The position numbers were made by a program, and so were the translations under genes. From positions 353,509-417,508 of the forward strand of contig NZ_JACCCG010000001.1 in the NCBI RefSeq assembly GCF_013410955.1: 64,000 nucleotides of DNA, in the 5' to 3' direction. The notes beneath the pieces were generated by a model that did not search any database, was not told the DNA's origin, and saw only the letters and a list, made by a program, of their open reading frames with translations. The DNA comes from Microbacterium sp. AK009. Its GTDB lineage: Bacteria > Actinomycetota > Actinomycetes > Actinomycetales > Microbacteriaceae. Shown piece after piece: positions 1-7,575 of this stretch; position 1 is the first letter of the stretch, and every line of letters begins with the position of its first letter.

Positions 1-975
1 GCGGGCACGGTTGATGAGCACGTCAGTGAGGCCGGCGCCGCCCTCGATACCCAGGTACTCGGCCACTTTCGGCTTGCGGAGGTCGGTGTCGATGAGTGCG
101 ACGCGCTTACCCGCATCCGCCAGGGCGATGGCGAGGTTGATGGTTGTCGTCGACTTGCCTTCGCTGGGAACGCTCGAGGTGATGACGAAGCTGGATCGCC
201 CCTCCATGTCGAGGAACTGCAGGTTGGTACGCAGCGCGCGGAACGACTCCGCTCGCGGACTCAACGGGTCTGCGTGAACGATCAGCGGGCGTTCCTTGAC
301 CTTCGAGTCGAACGGAATCGCGCCGATCATCGGGCGGTCAGTGACCTGCTCGACATCGCGCGGTGACCGGATACGCGTGTCCAATACCGATCGGAGAACG
401 GCTGCACCGACGCCGAGGGCGAGACCTACCAGTGCGCCGAGCGCGAGATTCAGTGGCACGTTCGGGCTCGACGGTGCGAGCGGCGGCAGGGCGTCCTTCA
501 CCCGCGTCAAGCGGACCGGGCTCACGTCGGAGTCGTTCGGAGTCTCGATCTCCTCCACCGCAGCAGTGAGGCTTGCGGCCAAGGCATTCGCGATATCGGC
601 TGCGAGGATCGGGTCGGGATCGGTGACGGTGATGGTGATCAACGTCGTGTTGAGCGCGGACGACGCTTCGACCTTCGCGTCAAGTTGAGCCGCGGTGATG
701 CCGAGGTCGAGTTCTGCAATCACGGGGTTCATGACGATCGGGGTCGATACCAGGTTGGAGTACGTCGTCACACGGTCCTGCGTGAAGACGTTGCCCTGCT
801 GCAGTTCCTGAATCGACGTGCCGCTCTGGCTGGACACGAAGACCGTGCTTTGGGTCTCGTATTGCGGGGTTCGCGTCAGCGAGTAGGTGGCGGCGACACC
901 GATGCCCAAGAGCGTCGCGACCACGATGATCAGCCAGTTTTTCCGCAGAATGCGGATGTAGTCGATGAGCTCCAT
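1..975 (-). CDS. Polysaccharide biosynthesis BY-kinase (Wzc/CpsD-like), C-terminus outside window
   Basis: This gene enters from the left edge on the minus strand and starts at ATG 975. The N-terminus MELIDYIRILRKN runs into a first membrane helix (about residues 14-30). A Wzz-type extracytoplasmic region follows, then a second helix around residues 180-200 (LALGALVGLALGVGAAVL). The visible kinase domain has a P-loop (SSVPSEGKSTTT) and a Walker A' motif (VALIDTDLRKPKV), both hallmarks of bacterial tyrosine autokinases fused to a chain-length regulator. Such proteins control polymerisation and export of capsule or exopolysaccharide at the inner membrane. The tyrosine-rich C-terminal tail lies beyond the window. 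The phosphatase gene 70 bases upstream on the same strand fits a Wzb/Wzc pair. The reading frame was translated by eye. Confidence 0.9.
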   Translation of the reverse strand, partial: MELIDYIRILRKNWLIIVVATLLGIGVAATYSLTRTPQYETQSTVFVSSQSGTSIQELQQGNVFTQDRVTTYSNLVSTPIVMNPVIAELDLGITAAQLDAKVEASSALNTTLITITVTDPDPILAADIANALAASLTAAVEEIETPNDSDVSPVRLTRVKDALPPLAPSSPNVPLNLALGALVGLALGVGAAVLRSVLDTRIRSPRDVEQVTDRPMIGAIPFDSKVKERPLIVHADPLSPRAESFRALRTNLQFLDMEGRSSFVITSSVPSEGKSTTTINLAIALADAGKRVALIDTDLRKPKVAEYLGIEGGAGLTDVLINRAR

Positions 976-1045
976 GGTGCCTCTCGTGTCCCGAACTTGC
1001 GGACCATCCTGCCATGGCGGTGTTTCGGGGGAGTGACCAGTCGCG

Positions 1046-1639
1046 TCAGGTGAGGGCGAGCCTGAGCGCGCGAACCGTCGACGTGACCGCGGGTTCGAGC
1101 TGGGATGCCGACAGCTCGTAGGTCCGACGGGACCGGCCGTACGGGTCGATGACATCATCGTCTGTGGGGTCTTCAGGCGGAAAGACGAGGCCGCGCTGCG
1201 ATGCGACCGCGGCGGTGACCGCGCGGACGCGCGCTGACGGATCATCACCGCCGGTATCCGCCGCCATCATCAGCTGGTGGTCGGTCAGCGAGGCGGCGAG
1301 GCGCGCGAACTCTCGGATCGCGAACGTCGAGCGCATCCGCGACGGGGCCAGTTCGACGACCTCGCGGCGGTGGTCCCGCGTCATCGCGAGGATGAGGTCG
1401 GGCGAAGACAGGTGGTTCTCGTTCAGGAAGCGAGCCTGGTGCGTCGCGGTCTCGGTGGCGGGGATCCCCAGCGCGGCAGCCAGCTCGAGCGTCTCGGGCG
1501 TCATCGGTGCACCGGTCATACCGCGAGTGCCGGCTGAGCTCACCCGGGCATCCAGGGGTGCCAGGCGGGTCCGCAGGAGGTACGCCGCGAGGGGTGACCG
1601 GCAGATGTTGCCCGTGCACACAGTGAGGATCTCGAACAC
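1046..1639 (-). CDS. Low-molecular-weight protein-tyrosine phosphatase
   Basis: This is a 197-residue protein with the LMW-PTP signature at its N-terminus. C8-TGNIC-R14-S15 is the C-X5-R(S/T) phosphate loop, with Cys8 as nucleophile and Arg14 binding the phosphate. The DPYGRS motif near residue 165 supplies the general-acid Asp. It is slightly longer than the usual 150-160 residues because of an insert around residues 110-150. It starts at GTG 1639. Its position directly upstream of the BY-kinase suggests that it dephosphorylates that kinase and thereby sets polymer chain length, as Wzb does with Wzc. That partnership is inferred from context. Confidence 0.9.
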   Translation of the reverse strand: MFEILTVCTGNICRSPLAAYLLRTRLAPLDARVSSAGTRGMTGAPMTPETLELAAALGIPATETATHQARFLNENHLSSPDLILAMTRDHRREVVELAPSRMRSTFAIREFARLAASLTDHQLMMAADTGGDDPSARVRAVTAAVASQRGLVFPPEDPTDDDVIDPYGRSRRTYELSASQLEPAVTSTVRALRLALT

Positions 1640-1674
1640 CGGGTTACCTTTCCCCCTCGGGGTAACGTGAGCGA

Positions 1675-2427
1675 GTGCTCGATCACTCTAGCGACGTCGA
1701 CACCGCGGTTTCGCGGCGGACGCGGCGACCGAGGACCGACTGGCGACTGGGCGGCAGCACCGTCCGCGCGTGGCGCGAGTGGCTGCTTGCGGCCGCGCTC
1801 GTCGCACTCGGAATCGGCGTGCTGGTCGGCGCACTTATCGAATGGGCGTGGGACGCGTCGGTCGCACCCCTGATCGCAACCGGCGTGGTCGGTCTGGCGA
1901 TGCTCGCCGTCGTCGTGCTCGCCTTCAGCCGTTCGCGTCCGGTCGGGCTGCTTCGCCTACGACCACTCGACTTGCTGTGGGGAATCGGGCTCGGCGTCGC
2001 GGTCCGCATCGCCCAGGGGTTCGCGGCCGGCCCCGCTCCTTTGCCGTCCACGACGACGATCGACGGTGCGCCCGCGTCGGAGTGGTGGACCGTCGACCTG
2101 ATCGGGGCCGTCGTCTTCGCACCCGTCGTCGAGGAACTCTTCTTCCGAGGCGTATTGCTCGTTGCCGTGTTCACGATCCTGCGGCGACCGCTCGGACACC
2201 TGGCGGCGGGAATCGCCGCGTCGCTGGTGTCGACAGGGCTGTTCGTCCTGCTGCACGCTCTCCCCGGACCAGCCCAGGGGACGGATGTCGTCGGACTGAC
2301 GTTGCTCAGTTTGGTCGCCTCCGGGGTGGTGCTCCTCACCGGCCGGATTTGGGGCGCTATCGTGCTTCACGCGGTGTACAACACGTCGTTCGTCGTGCTC
2401 ACGGTCGCGGGGACGGTTCTCGCGTAA
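1675..2427 (+). CDS. CPBP-family intramembrane glutamic metalloprotease
   Basis: This is a 250-residue polytopic membrane protein of the CPBP/Abi (Rce1-like) family. Motif 1, EELFFRG, lies at residues 153-159. Later histidine motifs FVLLHALPG (about 197) and IVLHAVYN (about 233) complete the expected active site. Hydrophobic segments at about 36-56, 65-84, 100-118, 140-165, 175-200, 210-225 and 230-250 indicate at least six helices. The GTG start at 1675 is supported by a TAACGT box at 1663-1668, six bases upstream, so the mRNA is probably leaderless. It is divergent from the phosphatase. The substrate is unknown; relatives process prenylated proteins or peptides. Confidence 0.85.
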   Translation: MLDHSSDVDTAVSRRTRRPRTDWRLGGSTVRAWREWLLAAALVALGIGVLVGALIEWAWDASVAPLIATGVVGLAMLAVVVLAFSRSRPVGLLRLRPLDLLWGIGLGVAVRIAQGFAAGPAPLPSTTTIDGAPASEWWTVDLIGAVVFAPVVEELFFRGVLLVAVFTILRRPLGHLAAGIAASLVSTGLFVLLHALPGPAQGTDVVGLTLLSLVASGVVLLTGRIWGAIVLHAVYNTSFVVLTVAGTVLA

Positions 2428-2454
2428 CTCTTCTTCAGAAAAGTTGCCGGCGCA

Positions 2455-2480
2455 GAAAACCCCGGAATTACGCGGGTTTT
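2455..2480 (+). terminator. Rho-independent terminator after the first CPBP gene
   Basis: The arm AAAACCC (2456-2462) pairs with GGGTTTT (2474-2480) around a short loop, and the right arm ends in a T-run. It lies 28 bases after the CPBP stop codon and before the surface-protein gene. Confidence 0.55.
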
Positions 2481-2533
2481 CGGCCTCGATGTCCCCCGAA
2501 TGGCGGACACGGCGGCGCCAAAACGTTACCTGC

Positions 2534-2680
2534 TGGAAACGAATCCGGTTGTGGAAACCACTTGCTTGCCCCTTAGCATTGGGGTGCACGGCGGCTCAGC
2601 TAGCACACAGCTAGTTCTCATGTCGCTCTCATCTCGCAATTCCATATCCACGCCTAGGACCTTGTGGGGGGTACCAGCGC
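2534..2680 (+). promoter_or_regulatory. Promoter/leader region of the LPXTG protein gene
   Basis: This stretch is less GC-rich than its surroundings. TTAGCAT around 2573-2579 is a plausible -10 element, with TTGTGG (2549-2554) as a weak -35. Two direct repeats of TGGAAAC sit at 2534 and 2552, 18 bases apart on the same helix face. Two copies of AGCTAG lie further downstream (near 2599 and 2610). The resulting leader of roughly 95 bases ends in a G-rich ribosome binding site (GGGGGG) before ATG 2681. The repeats could bind an activator; none is identified. Confidence 0.35.
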
Positions 2681-3232
2681 ATGATCAAAAAGACTCTTAC
2701 CGGCATCGGTATTGCCGGCCTTCTCGTTCTCGGAAGCTCGGCTGCGGCGATGGCCGACGGCTACGCATCCGATGTCGAGACGACTGCAGGCGACGTGACC
2801 CTGACTCCTGGTCAGGCCACCGTCATCACGGCTCAGAATGTTGACGGAACCGTCACGTTCTCGACCAGCGGCGCGGGCGTCAGCGAGAACACGCTGACCT
2901 CGATTGCTTTCGCTGCCGTCGTGACCAGTGACGACGCCATCAAGCAGGCCGACGAGAACCGCACCGCCCAGGCGACCTTCACTGCGCCGACCGCGGGAGG
3001 TACGTACCGGATCGACATCACCGACGGTGACGGCGACACTGACAGCATCACCGTGACCGTTGCCTCTGCCAGCAGCGGTGGCGCCGGTGGTACCGGCGGC
3101 ACGCTGCCCGCGACCGGTTCGGACGCCGTTCCGGCCGCCGCCATCTGGCTCGGTGCGGGCGCCGTCGGCCTCGGTGGCATCGCCATCACCGCCGCTGTGG
3201 CTCGTCGCCGCGCTGCTGCCAACGCCGAGTAA
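2681..3232 (+). CDS. Small LPXTG-anchored surface protein
   Basis: This is a 183-residue secreted protein. A signal peptide occupies residues 1-25 (MIKKTLTGIGIAGLLVLGSS, then AAAMA). The mature region of about 110 residues is rich in Thr, Val and Asp and reads as a single beta-sandwich-like domain. A Ser/Gly linker follows, then the sortase motif LPATG at residues 142-146, a hydrophobic helix at 151-173 and the basic tail RRRAAANAE. A sortase would therefore join it to peptidoglycan at Thr145. No sortase gene is visible in this window. It is monocistronic, with a terminator on each side. The function of the exposed domain is unknown. Confidence 0.85.
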   Translation: MIKKTLTGIGIAGLLVLGSSAAAMADGYASDVETTAGDVTLTPGQATVITAQNVDGTVTFSTSGAGVSENTLTSIAFAAVVTSDDAIKQADENRTAQATFTAPTAGGTYRIDITDGDGDTDSITVTVASASSGGAGGTGGTLPATGSDAVPAAAIWLGAGAVGLGGIAITAAVARRRAAANAE

Positions 3233-3260
3233 GGCTCGCGGCCTCAGCGCAACACACCAC

Positions 3261-3294
3261 ACAGCGACCCCGGGCAATTGCCCGGGGTCGCTGT
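3261..3294 (+). terminator. Strong terminator after the LPXTG gene
   Basis: This is a perfect 34-base palindrome with two 17-base arms (3261-3277 and 3278-3294) meeting at AATT. It lies 28 bases downstream of the LPXTG stop. No long T-run follows, as is common for terminators in GC-rich actinobacteria. Confidence 0.7.
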
Positions 3295-3338
3295 CGTTGC
3301 GTCGTGCGAAGGCGGGCATTGCGGATAGCATTTTCTCC

Positions 3339-4085
3339 ATGTCATCCGTCCCGGGCGTCACCCCGGGGCAGCCGTATCTCTTCACCCGGTCGTACCACCA
3401 GCCCTGGCGGGCGCTCCTCGTCGCCGCCGGCGGGTTCGGGGCTGCGGCTCTCCTTCTCTTCGTCGTCGATGCGACCGGGCCCATGTGGGCGGGGATGCCC
3501 GCGTGGCTCGCGGCGGTTGCGTCGATCTTCGCTGCCAATGCGCCCCTGGTGGTCGCGATCGTCGCTGCCGCCGCATTCACGTCGATCGTGGGCTTCGCGC
3601 GGGCCACCGGCGTCCGGCACTGGGTCTGGACCGACCTCTTGTATGGGCTCTTCGTCGCAATCGTCGCGCGCGCAATCGTCGAACTCTTCGCGCCGACGCT
3701 CGGCGGGTTCGGCGGACCCCTCGGCGGAGCACTGTCGAGCGATGCGACGCTCGCGCTCGCGGTCGCCGCGTCAGCCGCGGTGATCATCTCGCCCATCGTG
3801 GAGGAGTTGTACTTCCGCGGACTGATGGTGCGCGCGCTGCTCGACGCACTCGCGGACGCGGGGCGAGTGGGGGCGTCGATCGTCGCAGTCACGACGTCGA
3901 CCGCTGCCTTCGTGCTTCTGCACGTCGTCGCGGCAGGGGTGCTCGTGCCGGTCGGACTGATCGTCGGGTCGCTCGTGGTCGGCGTCGGGTGTGGCGTGCT
4001 AACTGTTGTCACCGGGCGGCTGTGGGCGGCGATCGTCGCGCACGTGCTGTACAACGCCTCGGGGTTGGCGCTGCTGCTCTGGTGA
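3339..4085 (+). CDS. CPBP-family intramembrane glutamic metalloprotease (second copy)
   Basis: This is a 248-residue membrane protein with the CPBP motif EELYFRG at residues 155-161 and the histidine motifs FVLLHVVAAG and IVAHVLYNASG further on. About seven hydrophobic segments are visible. The frame is open upstream to 3060, but ATG 3339 is favoured. A TAGCAT box at 3326-3331 sits exactly seven bases before it, and earlier starts would overlap the LPXTG gene and its terminator. It resembles the protease at 1675 in size and motif layout, so the two may be distant paralogues flanking the surface-protein gene. A role in processing surface or membrane proteins is possible but not shown. Confidence 0.85.
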   Translation: MSSVPGVTPGQPYLFTRSYHQPWRALLVAAGGFGAAALLLFVVDATGPMWAGMPAWLAAVASIFAANAPLVVAIVAAAAFTSIVGFARATGVRHWVWTDLLYGLFVAIVARAIVELFAPTLGGFGGPLGGALSSDATLALAVAASAAVIISPIVEELYFRGLMVRALLDALADAGRVGASIVAVTTSTAAFVLLHVVAAGVLVPVGLIVGSLVVGVGCGVLTVVTGRLWAAIVAHVLYNASGLALLLW

Positions 4086-4090
4086 GGCTG

Positions 4091-4121
4091 CGTTTCGGCG
4101 CGCTGCGCTCGCTCAACGACC
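4091..4121 (+). repeat. Half copy of the CGTTTCG..GCTCGCTCAACGACC repeat
   Basis: This 31-base stretch matches the left arm of the palindromic element at 14706-14793 (shared core CTGCGCTCGCTCAACGACC). Here no second arm is present. It lies between the second CPBP gene and the gene remnant at 4135. Confidence 0.6.
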
Positions 4122-4134
4122 ACAGGTAGGTGGC

Positions 4135-4308
4135 GAGAGAGAGGCCGAGCACGAGGTGGCGCTGCCGCCGGGCGAGTGGGTCGACGCGTTCCGCGGCGAG
4201 CGGGTGTCGGGCGGGGTCGTTCTGCGGCGGAGCGTCGAGCACGAGGTGGTGCCGGTGTACGTGCGCACCGAGGCGTGGGAGGAGATGCGGGCGGTCTTCG
4301 GGCGGTGA
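4135..4308 (+). pseudogene. Possible remnant of a glycosidase C-terminal domain
   Basis: A short open stretch encodes about 57 residues containing EVALPPGEWVDAFRGERVSG and later VPVYVRTEAWEEM. The pattern LP-G-W-D-x-G-GG...VPVYVR recalls the C-terminal beta-domain of GH31/GH13 enzymes, where a strand with LPxGxW precedes a (L/V)PVYVR strand. No catalytic domain or convincing start codon lies upstream; the frame simply runs on from the shadow of the CPBP gene. A half copy of a dispersed repeat abuts it, which suggests decay after rearrangement. It could also be a chance open frame or a small unrelated protein. Confidence 0.3.
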
Positions 4309-4317
4309 CGAAGCGAC

Positions 4318-4357
4318 GCGGCCCGGGCCGGACGCCGAAGCGTCGAGCCCGGGCCGC
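4318..4357 (-). terminator. Terminator of the alpha/beta hydrolase gene
   Basis: Perfect 11-base arms (4318-4328 and 4347-4357) enclose an 18-base loop that itself holds a nested GACGC-CGAA-GCGTC stem. It lies 20 bases beyond the minus-strand hydrolase stop and may also stop transcription from the left. Confidence 0.65.
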
Positions 4358-4377
4358 AGTGGCACCCGAGGGGGAGG

Positions 4378-6219
4378 TCAGACGAACACGAGCGAGTTCG
4401 ACACCGAGATGAGGGTGACGACTGCCGCGTTCACGAAGCCACCGATGTACGGGTTGTTCGTCGCGCGGTAGATCTTCCGGCTGATCACCGCCGCCACCGC
4501 GAGGATCAGGATGACGGGGAACAGCCAGATGCTGAAAATGCCTCCGAAGCCCGGGATCGTCTCGCCGGTGATGAAGAACGTCGTGTACTGCAGCACCACG
4601 AGGATGATCGGGCCGAGGGCGTTGAACACGGCCAGCACGAGGGTGTTCAGCCACTCCTTGCCCGCCAGCGTGAAGCGGTTGAACCCGTTGATCGCGACCG
4701 AGTTGGCGAAGAAGTACACCAGGAACAGCGGCAGCACGAGGAGCGCGAACCAGATCTTGTCGGGCGTGAATACCTTCACCGCGACCACCCAGAGGCGGAA
4801 GTCGGTCGTGAAGAAGTAGTCCAGCACGAACACGATGAGGAACGCGGCCACCACCGTGACGAGCGCCAGCGCGATGCCCTGGAAGAACCGACCCCAGCCG
4901 GGCAGTACGCCCGACGCGCGGAGGTCTTGGCCGCTCTCGCGCCCGAAGACCAGGTACGACACCACCATGATGACGATGGCCGCGAGACCGTTGATCGCCG
5001 CCCAGATGCCGATGAACCACGGCACGCCGGGTGCGATGAGGTTGGTGACACCGAACGCGATGCCGCCGGCCCACGGTGCTTGGCTGAGCAGCACGTAGCT
5101 GACCGCCGAGATGCCGACCGAGAGCGCGAGTCCGCCCCAGAACCAGGCGAGGCCCTTGCGGGTCGGTGCAGCGGCGGGCAGGGTCTCGCTTACACGGAGC
5201 CGGGCGAACGCGGGAACGGTGAGCATGGCGCGGGTGAAGGCGACGAGGAAGATGCCGAAACCGACGAGGCCGATCGTGGTGAAGACCTCCTTGATCTGCC
5301 AGATCTGGTTGCTCGCGGGGATCGGGTTCGGAGCGCCCAGCGATTCCTCGAAGAAGTCGACGAGGTGGCCGACGGCGGCGCTCGAGATCGTCGACCACGG
5401 GTGCGTCTGCGGCAGCGAGTAGATGACGCGCATCGCCTCTTCGCCGTCGACGTTCTCGGTGTAGACCTCGAAGCCGTCCCGCTCCTCGGCCTCGGCCGGG
5501 TCGGCACCGAACGACAGGAACGACTGCGCGTTCGGGGTGGAGAGGAACTCGCGCGGCGGGGTCAAGGCGTTGCCCTCGGCGTCGTAGCTGCGGAAGAAGA
5601 ACTCGTCGTACTGCGCCTGCACGATGCCGGTGTCGCGGGAGCCGTAGACGTTGGTGTACGCGCCCTCTTCATCGGTGTAGACCGCGTCGTTGTCGACCAG
5701 CAGCACCGAGGCGATCAGCGGGGTGTCAGCCTCGTTGTCGAGCGCGACGGAGAAATTCGCGGCGCGGGCGCCGTTGGAGTGCCCCGAGACGCCGATGCGC
5801 TCGGTGTCGACATAGGGCAGGTCGGCGAGGAGCTTCACGGTGTCGTGCATTCCGGTGCCGCCGACCGCCTCCTCACCCGCCGGCAGCGGGTCTGAGTCGC
5901 CGTGGCCGTACATGTCGATCGAGACGACGACATATCCGCGACGAGCGAGCTCGACGTAGTTCGCCGTCTGCATCTCGCGGTTGTTCCACCAGCCGTGGCT
6001 GACGACGATCGCGGGGCGTGGGTCGTCGGCCGAGGCCGCCACTGGCTTGAACAGCAGCGCATTCATCTCGCGGCCCGAGGCCGCCTCCCATTGCATGTCC
6101 TTCACCTCGACGTTGCCGCCGGCGGTCTGCACCAGCGACGCACCCACAGCAGACACGAGCATGAGAACGAGCGAGAACACCAGCCAGAAGCTGTTGCGCC
6201 GCAGAAGTCGTTGCCTCAT
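4378..6219 (-). CDS. Alpha/beta hydrolase with polytopic C-terminal membrane domain
   Basis: This is a 613-residue protein. A signal-anchor helix (about residues 10-30) precedes a roughly 270-residue hydrolase domain with the oxyanion-type motif SHGWWNN, a DMYGHGDSD stretch, and the nucleophile elbow GHSNG (Ser about residue 147). The hydrolase domain is probably extracytoplasmic. Residues from about 305 onward hold about eight to nine hydrophobic helices (for example FTTIGLVGFGIFLVAF and GWGRFFQGIALALVTVVAAF), an unusual fusion for a dienelactone-hydrolase-like enzyme. ATG 6219 has an AGGA ribosome site five bases away. The gene stands alone, and its substrate is unknown. A lipid- or peptide-modifying role at the membrane is conceivable. 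Confidence 0.8.
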   Translation of the reverse strand: MRQRLLRRNSFWLVFSLVLMLVSAVGASLVQTAGGNVEVKDMQWEAASGREMNALLFKPVAASADDPRPAIVVSHGWWNNREMQTANYVELARRGYVVVSIDMYGHGDSDPLPAGEEAVGGTGMHDTVKLLADLPYVDTERIGVSGHSNGARAANFSVALDNEADTPLIASVLLVDNDAVYTDEEGAYTNVYGSRDTGIVQAQYDEFFFRSYDAEGNALTPPREFLSTPNAQSFLSFGADPAEAEERDGFEVYTENVDGEEAMRVIYSLPQTHPWSTISSAAVGHLVDFFEESLGAPNPIPASNQIWQIKEVFTTIGLVGFGIFLVAFTRAMLTVPAFARLRVSETLPAAAPTRKGLAWFWGGLALSVGISAVSYVLLSQAPWAGGIAFGVTNLIAPGVPWFIGIWAAINGLAAIVIMVVSYLVFGRESGQDLRASGVLPGWGRFFQGIALALVTVVAAFLIVFVLDYFFTTDFRLWVVAVKVFTPDKIWFALLVLPLFLVYFFANSVAINGFNRFTLAGKEWLNTLVLAVFNALGPIILVVLQYTTFFITGETIPGFGGIFSIWLFPVILILAVAAVISRKIYRATNNPYIGGFVNAAVVTLISVSNSLVFV

Positions 6220-6707
6220 TGAATCCTGAACTCCCTTGTCGGATCCCTGGAACCGTTTCCAGAGCCGTCGAGAACCCTATCCATTCGCTGAGAGCGTGAA
6301 AGCACATTCCGCCGCAGCTGGACGAATGTGCACAGATGTGCGCTCGCTGCGGAGGACGGCGCGCCGAAAGAGGTGCGCATCCGTGCAGAAGACGCGGCGT
6401 GGCGCGGAGCGATGCGCGCTCGGCCGGTCGATGATCAACAGAACAGGTGCCGTGCCCCGCTGTGGGACGGGTCACGGCACCTGCGACTCTGGGGGTCGGC
6501 GATCGGCGTCGCGTTCTGGGTCGCGACGAGTGCCGGCCAGCCGACCGAGCGAGGTTTTCGGCCGCAGGTGTTCGGGTGACCTGCGGTTCCTGGGTAGAGC
6601 CTGCGTACCGCCGGGCTCTCAGTACTGACGCTACTTCATAGGCGCCGGAACGGATGGGCTCAGGGCGAGATGAGGGTGATTGCGGGGCGAATTTTCGGGA
6701 TTGGCCC
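6220..6707. other. Intergenic region with inverted repeats, no gene seen
   Basis: No convincing coding frame is present between the divergent hydrolase start and the 3' end of the BLUF gene. Two stem-loops are visible. One has perfect 11-base arms CAGGTGCCGTG (6444-6454) and CACGGCACCTG (6473-6483). The other has 8-base arms (6562-6569 and 6579-6586). GGAACCGTTTCC near 6249-6260 is a 12-base palindrome shortly upstream of the hydrolase gene (on its 5' side) and could be an operator. The second stem-loop may serve as the BLUF operon terminator. Confidence 0.5.
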
Positions 6708-7157
6708 CTACGTGCGGGCGCTGCGGGCCTTGACCCACAGGCCGATGTCGTGGACGGCGCGGGCGGCGCTGCCCGGGCTCTCCGCAGCATCCAGATCGTC
6801 GAAAGAGTCGCGGAAGCCTCGCGGCAGCGCGCGCTGCGGCGTCGCGACAGGACGGAACTCCATGGTCCAGTCGCCGAACTGGCGCTCGTCGATCGGCTCG
6901 TCGAGCACGATGCGGATGTCGTCGTGACGCGGGTCTGCGGTGATGGTGGCCACCAGGCTCTCCACGGAGTCGCGCGGGCCTTCGAGCACCTGCACGAACC
7001 GGCCGTCGCGGTAGAGCAGCACGCCCGTCACGCCCGACTGGGCGTTGTTCTCACGGCTCTCGGTGAGGATGTCACGGAGGGCGTCGTCGCCGACGTCCGT
7101 CCGGGCGCGGCTGACGTAGACGACCGACACGAGCTCGTCGCCGGTGGTGATGCTCAT
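6708..7157 (-). CDS. BLUF-domain blue-light photoreceptor
   Basis: This is a 149-residue stand-alone BLUF protein (blue-light sensing using FAD). All positions that define the photocycle are present with the same spacing as AppA: Tyr14 (VVYVS), Asn38 (NNAQSGVTG) and Gln56 (FVQVLEG), plus Trp97 and Met99 in FGDWTMEF. Light-driven rearrangement of the Tyr-Gln-flavin hydrogen bonds would signal through the C-terminal helices (residues 100-149), which contain no enzymatic output domain. It therefore probably acts by binding a partner. ATG 7157 overlaps the stop of the 86-residue gene upstream (ATGA), so the two are translationally coupled. The frame is open further upstream, but that part is a shadow of the neighbour. 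Confidence 0.92.
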   Translation of the reverse strand: MSITTGDELVSVVYVSRARTDVGDDALRDILTESRENNAQSGVTGVLLYRDGRFVQVLEGPRDSVESLVATITADPRHDDIRIVLDEPIDERQFGDWTMEFRPVATPQRALPRGFRDSFDDLDAAESPGSAARAVHDIGLWVKARSART

Positions 7158-7414
7158 GCCATTGCCTCCCGGTCGTGGTGGGCGAGCAGCAGGGCCATCG
7201 CCTGCCGGCGGTCGGGCGCCTCGCCGACCTGGCGGGAGCGGCCGTTGAAGACGCGATAGGTGCCGTCGGCCTCGCGGTCGAGGTAGCCGAGGAAGACGCC
7301 GTCGCGGTTGGCGACGTAGAAGCCGTCTTCGACGCGCGACCACAGCACGCCGTACGAGGAGGGTGTTGCGGCGTCGGCGCCGCTGAGCGGATCGGGGGCC
7401 AGTGATGAAGCCAT
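7154..7414 (-). CDS. Small protein coupled to the BLUF receptor
   Basis: This 86-residue protein is not recognised with confidence. The core GVLWSRVEDGFYVANRDGVF and GYLDREADGTYRVFNGRSRQ looks like a small antiparallel beta fold, followed by an alpha-helical end (DRRQAMALLLAHHDREAMA). It has no signal peptide or membrane segment. It overlaps the BLUF start by four bases and is the first gene of a two-gene operon. That arrangement makes it a candidate partner or effector of the photoreceptor (inference). A CAGAAT box six bases before ATG 7414 is a near-match to the leaderless promoter pattern seen elsewhere in the window. Confidence 0.7.
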   Translation of the reverse strand: MASSLAPDPLSGADAATPSSYGVLWSRVEDGFYVANRDGVFLGYLDREADGTYRVFNGRSRQVGEAPDRRQAMALLLAHHDREAMA

Positions 7415-7575
7415 TGCTTCATTCTGCGTGGGGGTGCGCGGCGGGAGGAGGAGGTTGCGTCGGGGCGAAGAGTATGTCAGTGGATGAGTCGGGGCGGGGT
7501 GCTGCGTGCGCGGCGGGGCGGGGCGGCGGGACGTTCGACCCGCACCCGGCCCGCGGACGCGACGACCGTGGGCGT

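Noticed and set aside
2654..5398. A very long (914-codon) minus-strand open frame
   Set aside because: It runs antisense through the LPXTG and second CPBP genes, then through the hydrolase gene in another frame. Its composition is Arg/Ala/Pro-rich, as expected for a GC-rich shadow frame.
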